22,635 nt of DNA, from NCBI GenBank assembly GCA_947175775.1, contig CAMWNY010000004.1:1-22635 (forward strand), written 5' to 3'. The position numbers and the translations under genes are program-made. How positions within the stretch are numbered: position 1 is the stretch's first letter; each line of letters begins with the position of its first letter. Below the pieces are notes generated by a model. It saw only the letters and a program-made list of their open reading frames with translations, had not been told where the DNA came from and ran no database searches. This document shows positions 1 to 6,872 of this stretch, one piece after another. Source of the stretch: an uncultured Lachnospiraceae bacterium. GTDB taxonomy: Bacteria; Bacillota; Clostridia; Lachnospirales; Lachnospiraceae.

Positions 1-772
1 ATGTAAATACCATACACACTACCGTCGCAATTGCCGGTGCGATTGTTGTTGTCACAAAAATGGAACCAAGCTCCGCAACGGAAGTCGCCGCCGCGCCGTT
101 AAAACCGTACCAGCCAAGCCACAGGATAAATACGCCGAGCGCGCCGATTGTCAGATTGTGACCGGGAAAAGCGTTGACCTTGACGATTTTTCCGCTCTTA
201 TCCTTCGTGAACTTCCCGATACGCGGTCCTAACATTTTTGCGCCAATCAGCGCGCTTACACCGCCCACCATATGGATGGCGCAAGACCCTGCGAAATCGT
301 GAAATCCAATCTGTGCAAGCCAGCCGCCGCCCCAAATCCAGTGTGCCTCAATCGGATAGATGAGCGCCGAAATCACTGCCGAGTACACGCAGTAGGACAA
401 AAACTTTGTCCGCTCCGCCATTGCCCCGGAAACGATTGTCGCCGTCGTCGCACAGAACACGAGATTGAACACGAAGTTTGACCAGTCAAAATCCGCATAG
501 CTTGTGAAAATATCAAAGCCCGGTTTTCCAATCAAACCGACCATGTCCTCGCCAAGCAGCAGTCCAAAACCGATTAAAATAAATACACATGTGCCGATAC
601 AGAAATCCATCAGATTTTTCATAATGATGTTTCCCGTATTCTTCGCGCGGGTGAATCCCGCCTCCACCATTGCGAATCCCGCCTGCATCCAAAATACCAA
701 TGCCGCGCCAATCAGAAACCATACGCCATAGACCTCACCGGTTATGACACTCATAATCTCCTCTGTCATCAT
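1..772 (-). CDS. amt: Ammonium transporter (Amt/Rh family), N-terminal 257 residues; 3' end outside window
   Basis: Translating the minus strand from ATG 772 gives 257 uninterrupted codons that run off the window edge. The protein is a polytopic ammonium channel/transporter that conducts NH4+/NH3 across the cytoplasmic membrane. Visible family features are an early GFAMVEAG segment (residues 32-39), the AMAERTKF stretch (117-124), GGGWLAQ (148-154) and HDFAGSCAIHMVGG (158-171). D159 and H167 in the last motif match the conserved Asp and first pore His of E. coli AmtB (D160/H168); the second pore His would lie beyond the window. No separate cleaved signal peptide is evident. The start has two adjacent ATGs (772 and 769); an AGGAGG at 783-778 lies 5 or 8 bases upstream, so both are usable. 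A sigma-A promoter and a leader terminator precede it. Whether a P-II gene follows cannot be seen. Confidence 0.95.
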   Translation of the reverse strand, partial: MMTEEIMSVITGEVYGVWFLIGAALVFWMQAGFAMVEAGFTRAKNTGNIIMKNLMDFCIGTCVFILIGFGLLLGEDMVGLIGKPGFDIFTSYADFDWSNFVFNLVFCATTATIVSGAMAERTKFLSYCVYSAVISALIYPIEAHWIWGGGWLAQIGFHDFAGSCAIHMVGGVSALIGAKMLGPRIGKFTKDKSGKIVKVNAFPGHNLTIGALGVFILWLGWYGFNGAAATSVAELGSIFVTTTIAPAIATVVCMVFT

Positions 773-803
773 TTTTTCCTCCTCAACTTATTTTTATAAA
801 CCC

Positions 804-844
804 AAAAAGGCGCCTTGGGAATTTCTGTTTCCCAAAGCGCCTTT
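804..844 (-). terminator. Intrinsic terminator hairpin in the amt 5' leader (possible attenuator)
   Basis: On the minus strand AAAGGCGC (844-837) pairs with GCGCCTTT (813-806), and TTGGGAA (835-829) pairs with TTCCCAA (821-815). There is one internal mismatch and a 7-base loop ACAGAAA. The descending arm runs into five T (808-804). The hairpin lies between the predicted promoter (887-859) and the amt ribosome binding site (783-778), so it would stop amt transcription unless relieved. It may also end transcripts arriving from the GNAT gene upstream, because no better terminator is seen between 1005 and 845. Confidence 0.75.
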
Positions 845-858
845 GCTTTATGTGCCTT

Positions 859-887
859 ATCCTACCACCATGTGTTTTGATTGTCAA
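859..887 (-). promoter_or_regulatory. Predicted sigma-A promoter for amt
   Basis: On the minus strand a perfect -35 TTGACA (887-882) and a -10 TAGGAT (864-859) are separated by exactly 17 bases. The expected transcription start is near 852, giving a leader of about 80 nt that contains little besides the terminator hairpin 844-804 and the ribosome binding site. Confidence 0.6.
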
Positions 888-1005
888 ATTTATTTTTTTC
901 AAACGTTTATAATTATATCGAAAACATGTTCTTTTATGCGTAATGCCATACAAATTGTGCGTTCGTTTTTCATATTTTCCCCCATAATACTGCCAGTTTT
1001 TGACA

Positions 1006-1755
1006 TTATGCCTCACAAACGTAACACACAAGCTCCCGTTCTATGATTTTATTGCCAAAGTTTTTTTCATCGGTCTGCAGCCCCGGCAGTCGCACGTTCC
1101 CTGTCCTGATAAAACCAAGCCTGCCGCACAGCCGTATTGACGCGGTGTTTTCCTCATTCACAAAGGCAAAAAAACGCGTAACGCCAAGCACGCTTACTCC
1201 GTACGAAAGCACTGCTTTACATGCCTCATACGCGTAACCGCGGTGCTGATACTCCGCACCAAGCATAAACCCAAGCTCCAGCCCGTCAAACCCTTCCTTA
1301 TACTCGAGTCCCACACGCCCGATAACCGCACCGCTCTCCTTTTGCATAATTACCCACATACCGTAGCCGTAAAAATGGTATACATTTTCAATATAAGCTT
1401 TTGTGTATTCCACTTCCTGCTGCGGTTCAGGAAAAAGCGGCTCCATGTATTTCGTAACGCCTTCGCCGCCGTACAGCTCATACAGACGCGGTATGTCGTC
1501 TACCGTAATTTCGCGAATTCTAAGGCGCGTTGTCTCGGCAATCTCCCACGGAAGACCGCGAAAACGCCGATACACCCTGTCCTTATATGCATCGTCAATA
1601 TCCTCTGCGTTTTCGACACAGTATGCACCGTTTGGGAATCTCTGCCCCTTATTTTTTTCATTTAATACCACAATGTAAGGAATGTTTTGTTTGGCATAAT
1701 CGGCTGCCTGTATTGGCGAGTCGGTTATTTTTACATCAATTTTTTCTGTGCTCAT
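1006..1755 (-). CDS. GNAT family N-acetyltransferase (RimJ/RimL-like) with an extra N-terminal domain
   Basis: 249 residues. The C-terminal part (about 73-235) is an Acetyltransf_3 type GNAT domain. It has the opening TTRLRIREITVDDIP, the acetyl-CoA pyrophosphate loop at Q170-HRGYA (170-175), and the closing NTASIRLCGRLGF helix/strand (203-215). Such enzymes transfer acetyl from acetyl-CoA to an amine; the substrate cannot be told from sequence. The first ~70 residues are not part of a normal GNAT fold. They carry VKITDSP (8-14) and IPYIVVLNEKN (25-35), which resembles the later half of a HAD-like Rossmann domain; this is inference. The start ATG has only a weak upstream GGG. The gene diverges from the cyclophilin gene and points towards amt. 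Confidence 0.85.
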   Translation of the reverse strand: MSTEKIDVKITDSPIQAADYAKQNIPYIVVLNEKNKGQRFPNGAYCVENAEDIDDAYKDRVYRRFRGLPWEIAETTRLRIREITVDDIPRLYELYGGEGVTKYMEPLFPEPQQEVEYTKAYIENVYHFYGYGMWVIMQKESGAVIGRVGLEYKEGFDGLELGFMLGAEYQHRGYAYEACKAVLSYGVSVLGVTRFFAFVNEENTASIRLCGRLGFIRTGNVRLPGLQTDEKNFGNKIIERELVCYVCEA

Positions 1756-1802
1756 GTCTGATTACCCGTTCAAAATGTATCGTTTCCGTCCTACTAAACA
1801 AT

Positions 1803-1832
1803 ATCGTATCACCATTGTTTCTTGTATACAAG
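1803..1832 (-). promoter_or_regulatory. Possible promoter of the GNAT gene with overlapping palindrome
   Basis: On the minus strand TTGTAT (1831-1826), a 17-base spacer and TACGAT (1808-1803) form a plausible sigma-A promoter about 50-75 bases upstream of ATG 1755. The -35 lies inside the perfect 12-base palindrome CTTGTATACAAG (1821-1832), which could be an operator for a dimeric regulator. No regulator can be named. Confidence 0.35.
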
Positions 1833-1869
1833 GATTTTCCGAATTTTTTTCAAAAAGGGCGTTTTTTAC

Positions 1870-1898
1870 TTTACTATCCGCTTGTTTTATCTTATCAT
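1870..1898 (+). promoter_or_regulatory. Possible promoter of the cyclophilin gene
   Basis: TTTACT (1870-1875), a 17-base spacer and TATCAT (1893-1898) lie about 40 bases upstream of the ATG at 1938. The match to consensus is only moderate. Confidence 0.35.
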
Positions 1899-1937
1899 AA
1901 TAGGGATTACAAATTTTAGGAAAAGGAGCGTACAAGC

Positions 1938-2459
1938 ATGGCACAAAATCCAGTTATTACAATCGAAATGGAAAACGGGGACAAAATCAAAGCGGAGCTT
2001 TATCCGGAAATCGCCCCCAATACGGTGAATAATTTTTTAAGTCTGATTCAGGACGGGTACTATAACGGGTTAATTTTTCACAGAGTCATCAATGGTTTTA
2101 TGATACAGGGCGGCTGTCCTGAAGGCTCGGGAATGGGAGGTCCGGGGTATTCGATTAAGGGTGAATTTTCCGAAAACGGTTTTGAGAATAACTTAAAGCA
2201 TACAGAAGGCGTCCTGTCAATGGCACGGAGCATGATGCCGGATTCGGCGGGAAGCCAGTTTTTCATCATGCACAAGACAAGCCCGCATCTTGACGGCGCT
2301 TATGCGGCGTTTGGGAAAGTGGTTGAAGGTATGGACATCGTGGATAAAATTGCGACAACCAATACGGATTATTCGGACAGACCGCTCGAAGAACAGAAAA
2401 TGAAAACAGTGACCGCGGAAACGTTTGGTGTGGAATATCCAAAGCCGGAGCGATGCTAA
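1938..2459 (+). CDS. ppiB: Cyclophilin-type peptidyl-prolyl cis-trans isomerase
   Basis: 173 residues with no signal peptide, so a cytoplasmic single-domain cyclophilin that catalyses cis-trans isomerisation of Xaa-Pro bonds. Active-site features are FHRVINGFMIQGG (47-59), with the catalytic Arg at R49 and the F54/M55/Q57 pocket, and AGSQFFI (104-110). In LDGAYAAFG (118-126), Tyr122 replaces His126 of human cyclophilin A. His117 replaces the Trp that binds cyclosporin, as is common in bacterial forms. The start is supported by GGAG at 1925-1928, nine bases before the ATG. The gene appears monocistronic and its stop codon lies in the loop of a 10-bp hairpin. Confidence 0.95.
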   Translation: MAQNPVITIEMENGDKIKAELYPEIAPNTVNNFLSLIQDGYYNGLIFHRVINGFMIQGGCPEGSGMGGPGYSIKGEFSENGFENNLKHTEGVLSMARSMMPDSAGSQFFIMHKTSPHLDGAYAAFGKVVEGMDIVDKIATTNTDYSDRPLEEQKMKTVTAETFGVEYPKPERC

Positions 2460-2470
2460 TGCATCGCTCC
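2447..2470 (+). terminator. Perfect 10-bp hairpin enclosing the cyclophilin stop codon
   Basis: GGAGCGATGC (2447-2456) and GCATCGCTCC (2461-2470) pair perfectly around a TAAT loop that contains the stop codon. No T run follows directly. It may be an mRNA 3'-end stabiliser or act together with the weaker terminator just downstream. Confidence 0.5.
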
Positions 2471-2478
2471 AAAACGCT

Positions 2479-2502
2479 AAAGCACTTCTCAAGGCTTTTT
2501 TT
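2479..2502 (+). terminator. Likely intrinsic terminator for the cyclophilin gene
   Basis: AAAGC (2479-2483) pairs with GCTTT (2494-2498), and CTT (2485-2487) with AAG (2491-2493) around a CTC loop. The T run extends to 2502. It overlaps the 3' end of the convergent PsiE-like gene, whose Lys-rich C-terminus is encoded by the complementary A run. Confidence 0.5.
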
Positions 2503-2884
2503 CCGTATCCTTTTCTCCTGCGATGCCGTGCAGATACTGACGCACAAGGCATAAAACCGCAATGCTGATTACGGACACAAAGTCCTCATAAGGCGTCGTA
2601 TCGACCACAATCATATGCCTTGCTACCAGGAAAATAATAACTTCTATCACGTTATCTGCGCTTGGCCGAAACAGCATCTGCAAGAATTCAATTCCGATTA
2701 CAATCATAAAAATATTATCCAAATAGTGCTGAAACGTGCCAATATCTTCCAATAGTTCTTTGAAAACCGCGCCATCCTTAAAAAACGAAATTAACGCAAG
2801 GAGAATGCCAATCATCACAAGAACCGCTACCATCAGCTCCAAGATTCTGCAGGTCTTTTGTATCAATGCTTCAAATCTTTTCAT
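2489..2884 (-). CDS. PsiE-like (phosphate-starvation-inducible family) small membrane protein
   Basis: 131 residues from ATG 2884. An in-frame ATG 13 codons upstream is rejected because GGAGG at 2896-2892 sits seven bases before 2884. Four hydrophobic helices are visible at about 12-34, 55-72, 78-95 and 101-118, with a charged C-terminal tail ending EKDTEKKP. The pattern, with LVARHMIVVD around residues 86-95, resembles the PsiE family of four-helix proteins of unknown biochemical role; the assignment is by resemblance only. It lies 79 bases downstream of the lipoprotein gene on the same strand with no terminator seen between, so the two may be cotranscribed. Confidence 0.7.
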   Translation of the reverse strand: MKRFEALIQKTCRILELMVAVLVMIGILLALISFFKDGAVFKELLEDIGTFQHYLDNIFMIVIGIEFLQMLFRPSADNVIEVIIFLVARHMIVVDTTPYEDFVSVISIAVLCLVRQYLHGIAGEKDTEKKP

Positions 2885-2963
2885 ATAACTTCCTCCGTTA
2901 TTCGGCTCATTTCTGCTGTTCATTTGGACGCAAACAGGACTTCATCGTTTCATACGACACAAA

Positions 2964-4664
2964 TTATTCACTCAAAGGGCAGAATACCATTTGGTATCCC
3001 TGCGAAATCATAATGTAGAGGGACTCCGCATTTTCTGCTATTTCTTCCGTCAGCTGGAAGACCAGTTCTCCCTCCTTGGACTCTCCAGGATCCAATAATG
3101 TGTCAACCAAACAACTGTCAAGCGTTATGACATCCACGCACTGGTACAAATTCTCATGGGAAGAATCGGTGAGCAAGATAAACGTATCTTCTTCCGTATT
3201 GCCCACAGACGGAATAAACGTATTTCTTTCAGTCCCTATATTGGTAACCGTAAATCGTACCCTGGCATACTGGTATCCCGGATCCGCCGTATACATCCAT
3301 ATGCCCTCCGTAAAGCTTTCCACAATTTCACTATTGTGGTATACAATCTCCCAACCACCCAAGGAAACAGGCTCTTCGGGCAAGAATTCCGTATTGCCCC
3401 CAATATGGTCAACGAGAGAGGCATACGCCTCAGGGGTATTTGCATTTTGATAAATAAAGTACAGCGTATCCGCCTGCGTCAGTACAGGGTATTCAGGGGA
3501 ATCGTCAGAATATTCAGTAAAAATCGTGGATGGAGGCGTCTCTATTACATTGCCCAAATGCCGTAGAAACGTACCGGTTCCCGCCTCATACAAGTCAATC
3601 GACGTACTGGAACGGACTTGCTGTATATCGGATGCTGTTTGGGACGTAATTTGATAAAAATCCCCATATTCGTACGAGGGCGTCAAGACGAGATAATAGT
3701 CCGCATCATCCATGGACTTTGGATACTCCTCTTCGGACAGTCCCAGCATGAAATCTCCCAAGACCCTCAAAGCCGTAGGAGAGTCCCTAAATTCCTCCAC
3801 ATAGGGATTGCGGTAAAACGCGGCAACCTTTTTGCCTTCCAGCTCAATCGTCTCTGGCAGATTACTTTCATCAGGCTCTTTTAAATCCAATGGTTCATCA
3901 ACCGTAATCGCCAAACCTGTAGTGTAATAACTGCCATTGCCAAGCATTGACGAAGACTTCAGATTATCTTTGCCGTACTCCGCCTCCAATTCAGGCAGCA
4001 GGGAATTCCGCAGAATGCTGATATAAGCAATAGCTTCTTCCGATGTATCCGTTTCTATGCAATAAGGGTCTTGTCTGTCATAAAAAAAATGATAAATCCA
4101 ATCAATGCTTTCCCATTCGTCAAAATATCCCGCTGCCCGCAGTTCCTCCACATAAGATAACAGACTAGAAGGATGCCGCTCCACCCATTGATCAATCGCC
4201 TCCCGCCAAAGGACGCCATGTACGCTATCCTCCGGCATAATATTTAAAAGGTTTGCCAATGTATTTCCATCAATTTGTTCTGCAGTCTCAAACAGAGCCT
4301 GAAAACAGTCGTAAGGATAAAACGCCGTGTCAAAGGCAGCGGCAAATTCTTCCGTCTCAGTATTTACTTTGGCAAGAATGCTTTCTGCATATACGGAAGC
4401 ATCTGCACCGCCTTGGCGGTCTATTTCGCATAACAGAATCGTTGCCTGAAGCTGCTGGCGCAACGTACTGTCTGCAGAGGTTGCTTCCTCCTGCAAAGCG
4501 GCGAGATCCATGCTGTCAGACTGCTCCTTTACATACATTCCCAGGCTTTCTATTTGCGTCATGGAATCCCAGTACTTTTCTGTCATGGTTTGCTTTTGAC
4601 TTTGACAAGCCGATAACGAGAACAGTATAAAGCAAAGTGTTACTGTCAATATTTTTTTCTTCAT
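2964..4664 (-). CDS. Secreted lipoprotein with a DUF4352-like C-terminal domain, function unknown
   Basis: 566 residues from ATG 4664, beginning MKKKILTVTLCFILFSLSAC. That is a lipoprotein signal peptide with lipobox LSAC and Cys20 as the lipidation site. A GAGG precedes this start. The frame stays open upstream to an ATG at 4757, but that codon lies in the promoter -10 region, so it cannot be used. Residues ~30-430 are a large acidic region that I do not recognise, rich in Glu and aromatics. The last ~130 residues (ARVRFTVTNIGTERNTF, then LLDPGESKEGELVFQL) match the DUF4352/telokin-like Ig-fold pattern seen at the end of many Firmicute lipoproteins. The protein should sit on the outer face of the membrane. 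Confidence 0.85.
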   Translation of the reverse strand: MKKKILTVTLCFILFSLSACQSQKQTMTEKYWDSMTQIESLGMYVKEQSDSMDLAALQEEATSADSTLRQQLQATILLCEIDRQGGADASVYAESILAKVNTETEEFAAAFDTAFYPYDCFQALFETAEQIDGNTLANLLNIMPEDSVHGVLWREAIDQWVERHPSSLLSYVEELRAAGYFDEWESIDWIYHFFYDRQDPYCIETDTSEEAIAYISILRNSLLPELEAEYGKDNLKSSSMLGNGSYYTTGLAITVDEPLDLKEPDESNLPETIELEGKKVAAFYRNPYVEEFRDSPTALRVLGDFMLGLSEEEYPKSMDDADYYLVLTPSYEYGDFYQITSQTASDIQQVRSSTSIDLYEAGTGTFLRHLGNVIETPPSTIFTEYSDDSPEYPVLTQADTLYFIYQNANTPEAYASLVDHIGGNTEFLPEEPVSLGGWEIVYHNSEIVESFTEGIWMYTADPGYQYARVRFTVTNIGTERNTFIPSVGNTEEDTFILLTDSSHENLYQCVDVITLDSCLVDTLLDPGESKEGELVFQLTEEIAENAESLYIMISQGYQMVFCPLSE

Positions 4665-4755
4665 ATTAACCTCATTTCTGCACATACTTCTGCATATGAC
4701 GAATTTATACCCCGTATATGCAACAGTAAATCCATTTAGCATTTGTAATATCTTC

Positions 4756-4784
4756 ATTATACTTCATGCCAAAAACCGTGTCAA
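4756..4784 (-). promoter_or_regulatory. Consensus sigma-A promoter of the lipoprotein gene
   Basis: The minus strand has perfect TTGACA (4784-4779) and perfect TATAAT (4761-4756) with a 17-base spacer. The expected start is near 4749, giving a leader of about 85 nt. This is the best match to the sigma-A consensus in the window and suggests strong or tightly repressed expression. Confidence 0.75.
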
Positions 4785-4874
4785 CGTAAGGGATTCAGCA
4801 GAACTCTCCCTGTTAATTTTTTCACGTTCACAAATCGTTCATATTTTCTTGAAAAATTATTCAATAAAAAAACA

Positions 4875-5052
4875 TTGTTTAGACATTTTAATTCTTTATA
4901 CTAACATCATAAGGCGAGACACAAAAGCGCCTGAGTGACAAACGATAATAATACTTAATTAATAACTTTTTCATAATAAATGCCAAGTAGTCGACAGATT
5001 ACTTGGCATCCTCCCTTTTATGGCACAAATCCCCTTGTTTAGGGCTATTTTT
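4875..5052 (+). ncRNA. Possible small RNA or long leader upstream of the symporter gene
   Basis: TTGTTT (4875-4880), a 16-base spacer and TATACT (4897-4902) suggest a start near 4910. The predicted RNA would fold AGGCG/CGCCT (4912-4916 with 4928-4932) and a perfect 9-bp hairpin TGCCAAGTA/TACTTGGCA (4981-4989 with 5000-5008). It would end at CCCT/AGGG (5032-5044) followed by a T run (5046-5052). It matches no riboswitch class I can recognise. It could instead be an extended 5' leader of the symporter gene, or chance structure in AT-rich DNA. Confidence 0.25.
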
Positions 5053-5095
5053 TTATCAATATTTTACAAAATTTTAATAAATATGCATTTTTTTC

Positions 5096-5130
5096 TTGCA
5101 TACTTGTGAAAAAACATGTATAAATATAAT
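5096..5130 (+). promoter_or_regulatory. Predicted sigma-A promoter of the symporter gene
   Basis: TTGCAT (5096-5101), a 17-base spacer and TATAAA (5119-5124) form the best-spaced pair; an overlapping TATAAT at 5125-5130 could also serve. Transcription would start around 5131-5137, at or just before the leader terminator hairpin. Confidence 0.55.
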
Positions 5131-5132
5131 AT

Positions 5133-5189
5133 AAAAGAATATTCCACAGAAGACGCAGTGACGCGCCGATTATGGAATATTCTTTTTTT
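5133..5189 (+). terminator. Strong intrinsic terminator in the 5' leader of the symporter gene (likely attenuator)
   Basis: AAAAGAATATTCCA (5133-5146) and TGGAATATTCTTTT (5173-5186) form a perfect 14-bp stem, and the T run continues to 5189. The 26-base apical region contains a smaller CGC/GCG hairpin (5154-5165) with hexaloop AGTGAC. No plus-strand gene lies upstream that would need a terminator here, and the symporter ribosome binding site follows at 5217. Conditional termination of the symporter transcript is therefore the simplest reading. Confidence 0.8.
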
Positions 5190-5233
5190 GTGAAACACAG
5201 GTTCTAAAACGACAAAAGGAGGAATTTATATTT

Positions 5234-6784
5234 ATGCTTGATTTGATAGCAAACGTAAACGGCGCCATAAACAGCGTGGTGTGGGGCATTCCCATGCTGG
5301 TCCTGATTATCGGTACCGGTATTTACCTGACGGTGCGCACGAAGTTTTTCCAACTAAGACATGCAGGACATGTCGGCGAAAACACCATCGGCGGCGTGTT
5401 CAAAAAAGGACACAGCGTCAAAAATTCCAGTGAAAAAGCATCTATTTCGCAGTTTCAGGCGCTCTGCACGGCGCTTGCCGCAACAATCGGCGTCGGCAAT
5501 ATCGCGGGAGTGGCTGCCGCAATCGCATCAGGCGGACCGGGAACGATTTTTTGGATGTGGCTTTCGGCATTCTTTGGCATGATGACAAACTACTCGGAAA
5601 ACGTGCTTGGTATTTATTATAGAAGAAAGAACAGTCATGGCGAGTGGTGCGGAGGCGCAATGTACTATCTGCGCGACGGTCTTGGTTCCAAAAACGGCTG
5701 CTCGGTGATTGGTAAAGTCCTTGCCGTGTTGTTTTCTCTGTTCTGCATTCTCGCATCATTCGGTATCGGAAACATGAGTCAGGTCAACACGATTTCAAGC
5801 AACATTACATCCGTATTCAAAATTGAGGCGCTCAACCGCACACTGATGTTCGGTTCTACGGAAATTAATCTCTATGCGCTGATTGTCGGCATTGTCTTAA
5901 TGATACTTGCAGGTCTTGTTGTCGTTGGCGGCATCAAGCGTATCGCACAGGTGACGGAAAAGGTCGTTCCGTTTATGGCATGTGCATACATACTCGGAGC
6001 GCTTGTTATTTTCATTGTTAACATCGGAAAAATCGGCGAAGTATTTACGTCCATCTTTTCATTCGCGTTCGGTTTCCGCGCACTCGGCGGTGCGGCAATC
6101 GGTCTTGCAGTGAAAAATGCGGTGACATGGGGCTTTAAGCGCGGTGTGTTCTCAAATGAGGCAGGACTTGGTTCCTCTGTTATGGTGCACTCGGCATCGA
6201 ACGTTGTGGAGCCTGTAAAGCAGGGAATGTGGGGTATATTCGAGGTTTTCGCGGACACGATTGTCGTTTGTACGCTCACGGCGTTCTCAATCCTCTCAAC
6301 AGGATTAATTGACTTACATACGGGTGAAATGCTTTCCGCAAATGAGCAGACTGCACTTGTGAGCGAGGCGTTTGGAACAGTATTTAACTTTGGAAGTGTC
6401 AATGTCGGCGGTATTTTTATCGCAATCGCCGTTCTGCTCTTCGCGTTTTCAACGGTGCTAGGCTGGAGCTACTATGGCACAAAGGCGTGGGAATTCTTAT
6501 TCGGCACAAAGGCGACAATTATCTATAAGGTCGTTTTCGTAGTATTTATCGTATTCGGCGCAACAATGAACCTTGACCTTGCGTGGGATATTTCGGATAC
6601 GTTCAATGGTCTGATGGCGCTGCCCAACCTGATTGGCGTGCTGGTGCTCTCAGGAACGGTAATTAAGATTACAAACAACTACGTGGCACGCATTTTTAAG
6701 GGGTCTAAGGAAAAACCGATGATTTCCGCATTTGAGGATATTCAGAAAGAACAGGAAATCAAGCTTGCACAAGAACAGAATTGA
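5234..6784 (+). CDS. alsT: Sodium:alanine/glycine/glutamine symporter (AGCS family)
   Basis: 516 residues. It couples Na+ entry to uptake of a small neutral amino acid (alanine, glycine or glutamine in characterised members). Family features are the N-terminal NSVVWGIPMLVLIIGTGIYLT, the region with ALAATIGVGNIAGVA (about residues 80-94), and the AGCS signature-like GGPGTIFWMWLSAFFG (99-114). FSNEAGLGSS lies near the middle (about 307-316). About ten or more membrane helices are spread through the protein, and the length is normal for the family. The start is supported by AGGAGG at 5217-5222, eleven bases upstream. The substrate cannot be decided from sequence. It is monocistronic, preceded by a leader terminator and followed by a GC-rich bidirectional terminator. 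Confidence 0.93.
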   Translation: MLDLIANVNGAINSVVWGIPMLVLIIGTGIYLTVRTKFFQLRHAGHVGENTIGGVFKKGHSVKNSSEKASISQFQALCTALAATIGVGNIAGVAAAIASGGPGTIFWMWLSAFFGMMTNYSENVLGIYYRRKNSHGEWCGGAMYYLRDGLGSKNGCSVIGKVLAVLFSLFCILASFGIGNMSQVNTISSNITSVFKIEALNRTLMFGSTEINLYALIVGIVLMILAGLVVVGGIKRIAQVTEKVVPFMACAYILGALVIFIVNIGKIGEVFTSIFSFAFGFRALGGAAIGLAVKNAVTWGFKRGVFSNEAGLGSSVMVHSASNVVEPVKQGMWGIFEVFADTIVVCTLTAFSILSTGLIDLHTGEMLSANEQTALVSEAFGTVFNFGSVNVGGIFIAIAVLLFAFSTVLGWSYYGTKAWEFLFGTKATIIYKVVFVVFIVFGATMNLDLAWDISDTFNGLMALPNLIGVLVLSGTVIKITNNYVARIFKGSKEKPMISAFEDIQKEQEIKLAQEQN

Positions 6785-6809
6785 TAAGAAACTTCCAGGA
6801 AATGAAAAC

Positions 6810-6840
6810 GTGCGCAGCGGTTCAGACACGCTGCGCACTT
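6810..6840 (+). terminator. Bidirectional terminator between the symporter gene and vsr
   Basis: GTGCGCAGCG (6810-6819) and CGCTGCGCAC (6829-6838) form a perfect 10-bp GC-rich stem with a 9-base loop, followed on the plus strand by TTATCTTT. On the minus strand the stem is followed by GTTTT, so it can also end the fbp-vsr transcript. Confidence 0.8.
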
Positions 6841-6872
6841 ATCTTTATGCACACGGGCAAACATACATTTGT

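Larger units (their letters stand above)
4665..5233. other. 569-base intergenic region between divergent lipoprotein and symporter genes
   Basis: No convincing gene. It holds a consensus promoter for the lipoprotein gene (4756-4784), and an imperfect 7-bp inverted repeat TGCATAT (4690-4696)/ATATGCA (4717-4723) in that gene's leader. It also has a second possible plus-strand promoter (4875-4902) followed by hairpins AGGCG/CGCCT (4912-4932) and TGCCAAGTA/TACTTGGCA (4981-5008), a weak terminator-like CCCT/AGGG stem with a T7 run (5032-5052), and the symporter promoter and leader terminator. The region is very AT-rich. The 80-codon ORF at 4696-4938 has no ribosome binding site and overlaps the lipoprotein promoter, so it is not called. 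Confidence 0.6.

Noticed and set aside
744..1046. 100-codon plus-strand ORF upstream of amt
   Set aside because: It overlaps the amt start, the leader terminator and the end of the GNAT gene; codon usage is not coding-like.
4665..4757. In-frame upstream ATG (4757) that would lengthen the lipoprotein by 31 residues
   Set aside because: It lies in the -10 region of a consensus promoter and would bury the lipoprotein signal peptide; the ATG at 4664 has a ribosome binding site.
4696..4938. 80-codon ORF in the intergenic region before the symporter gene
   Set aside because: It has no ribosome binding site and runs through the antisense of the lipoprotein promoter.
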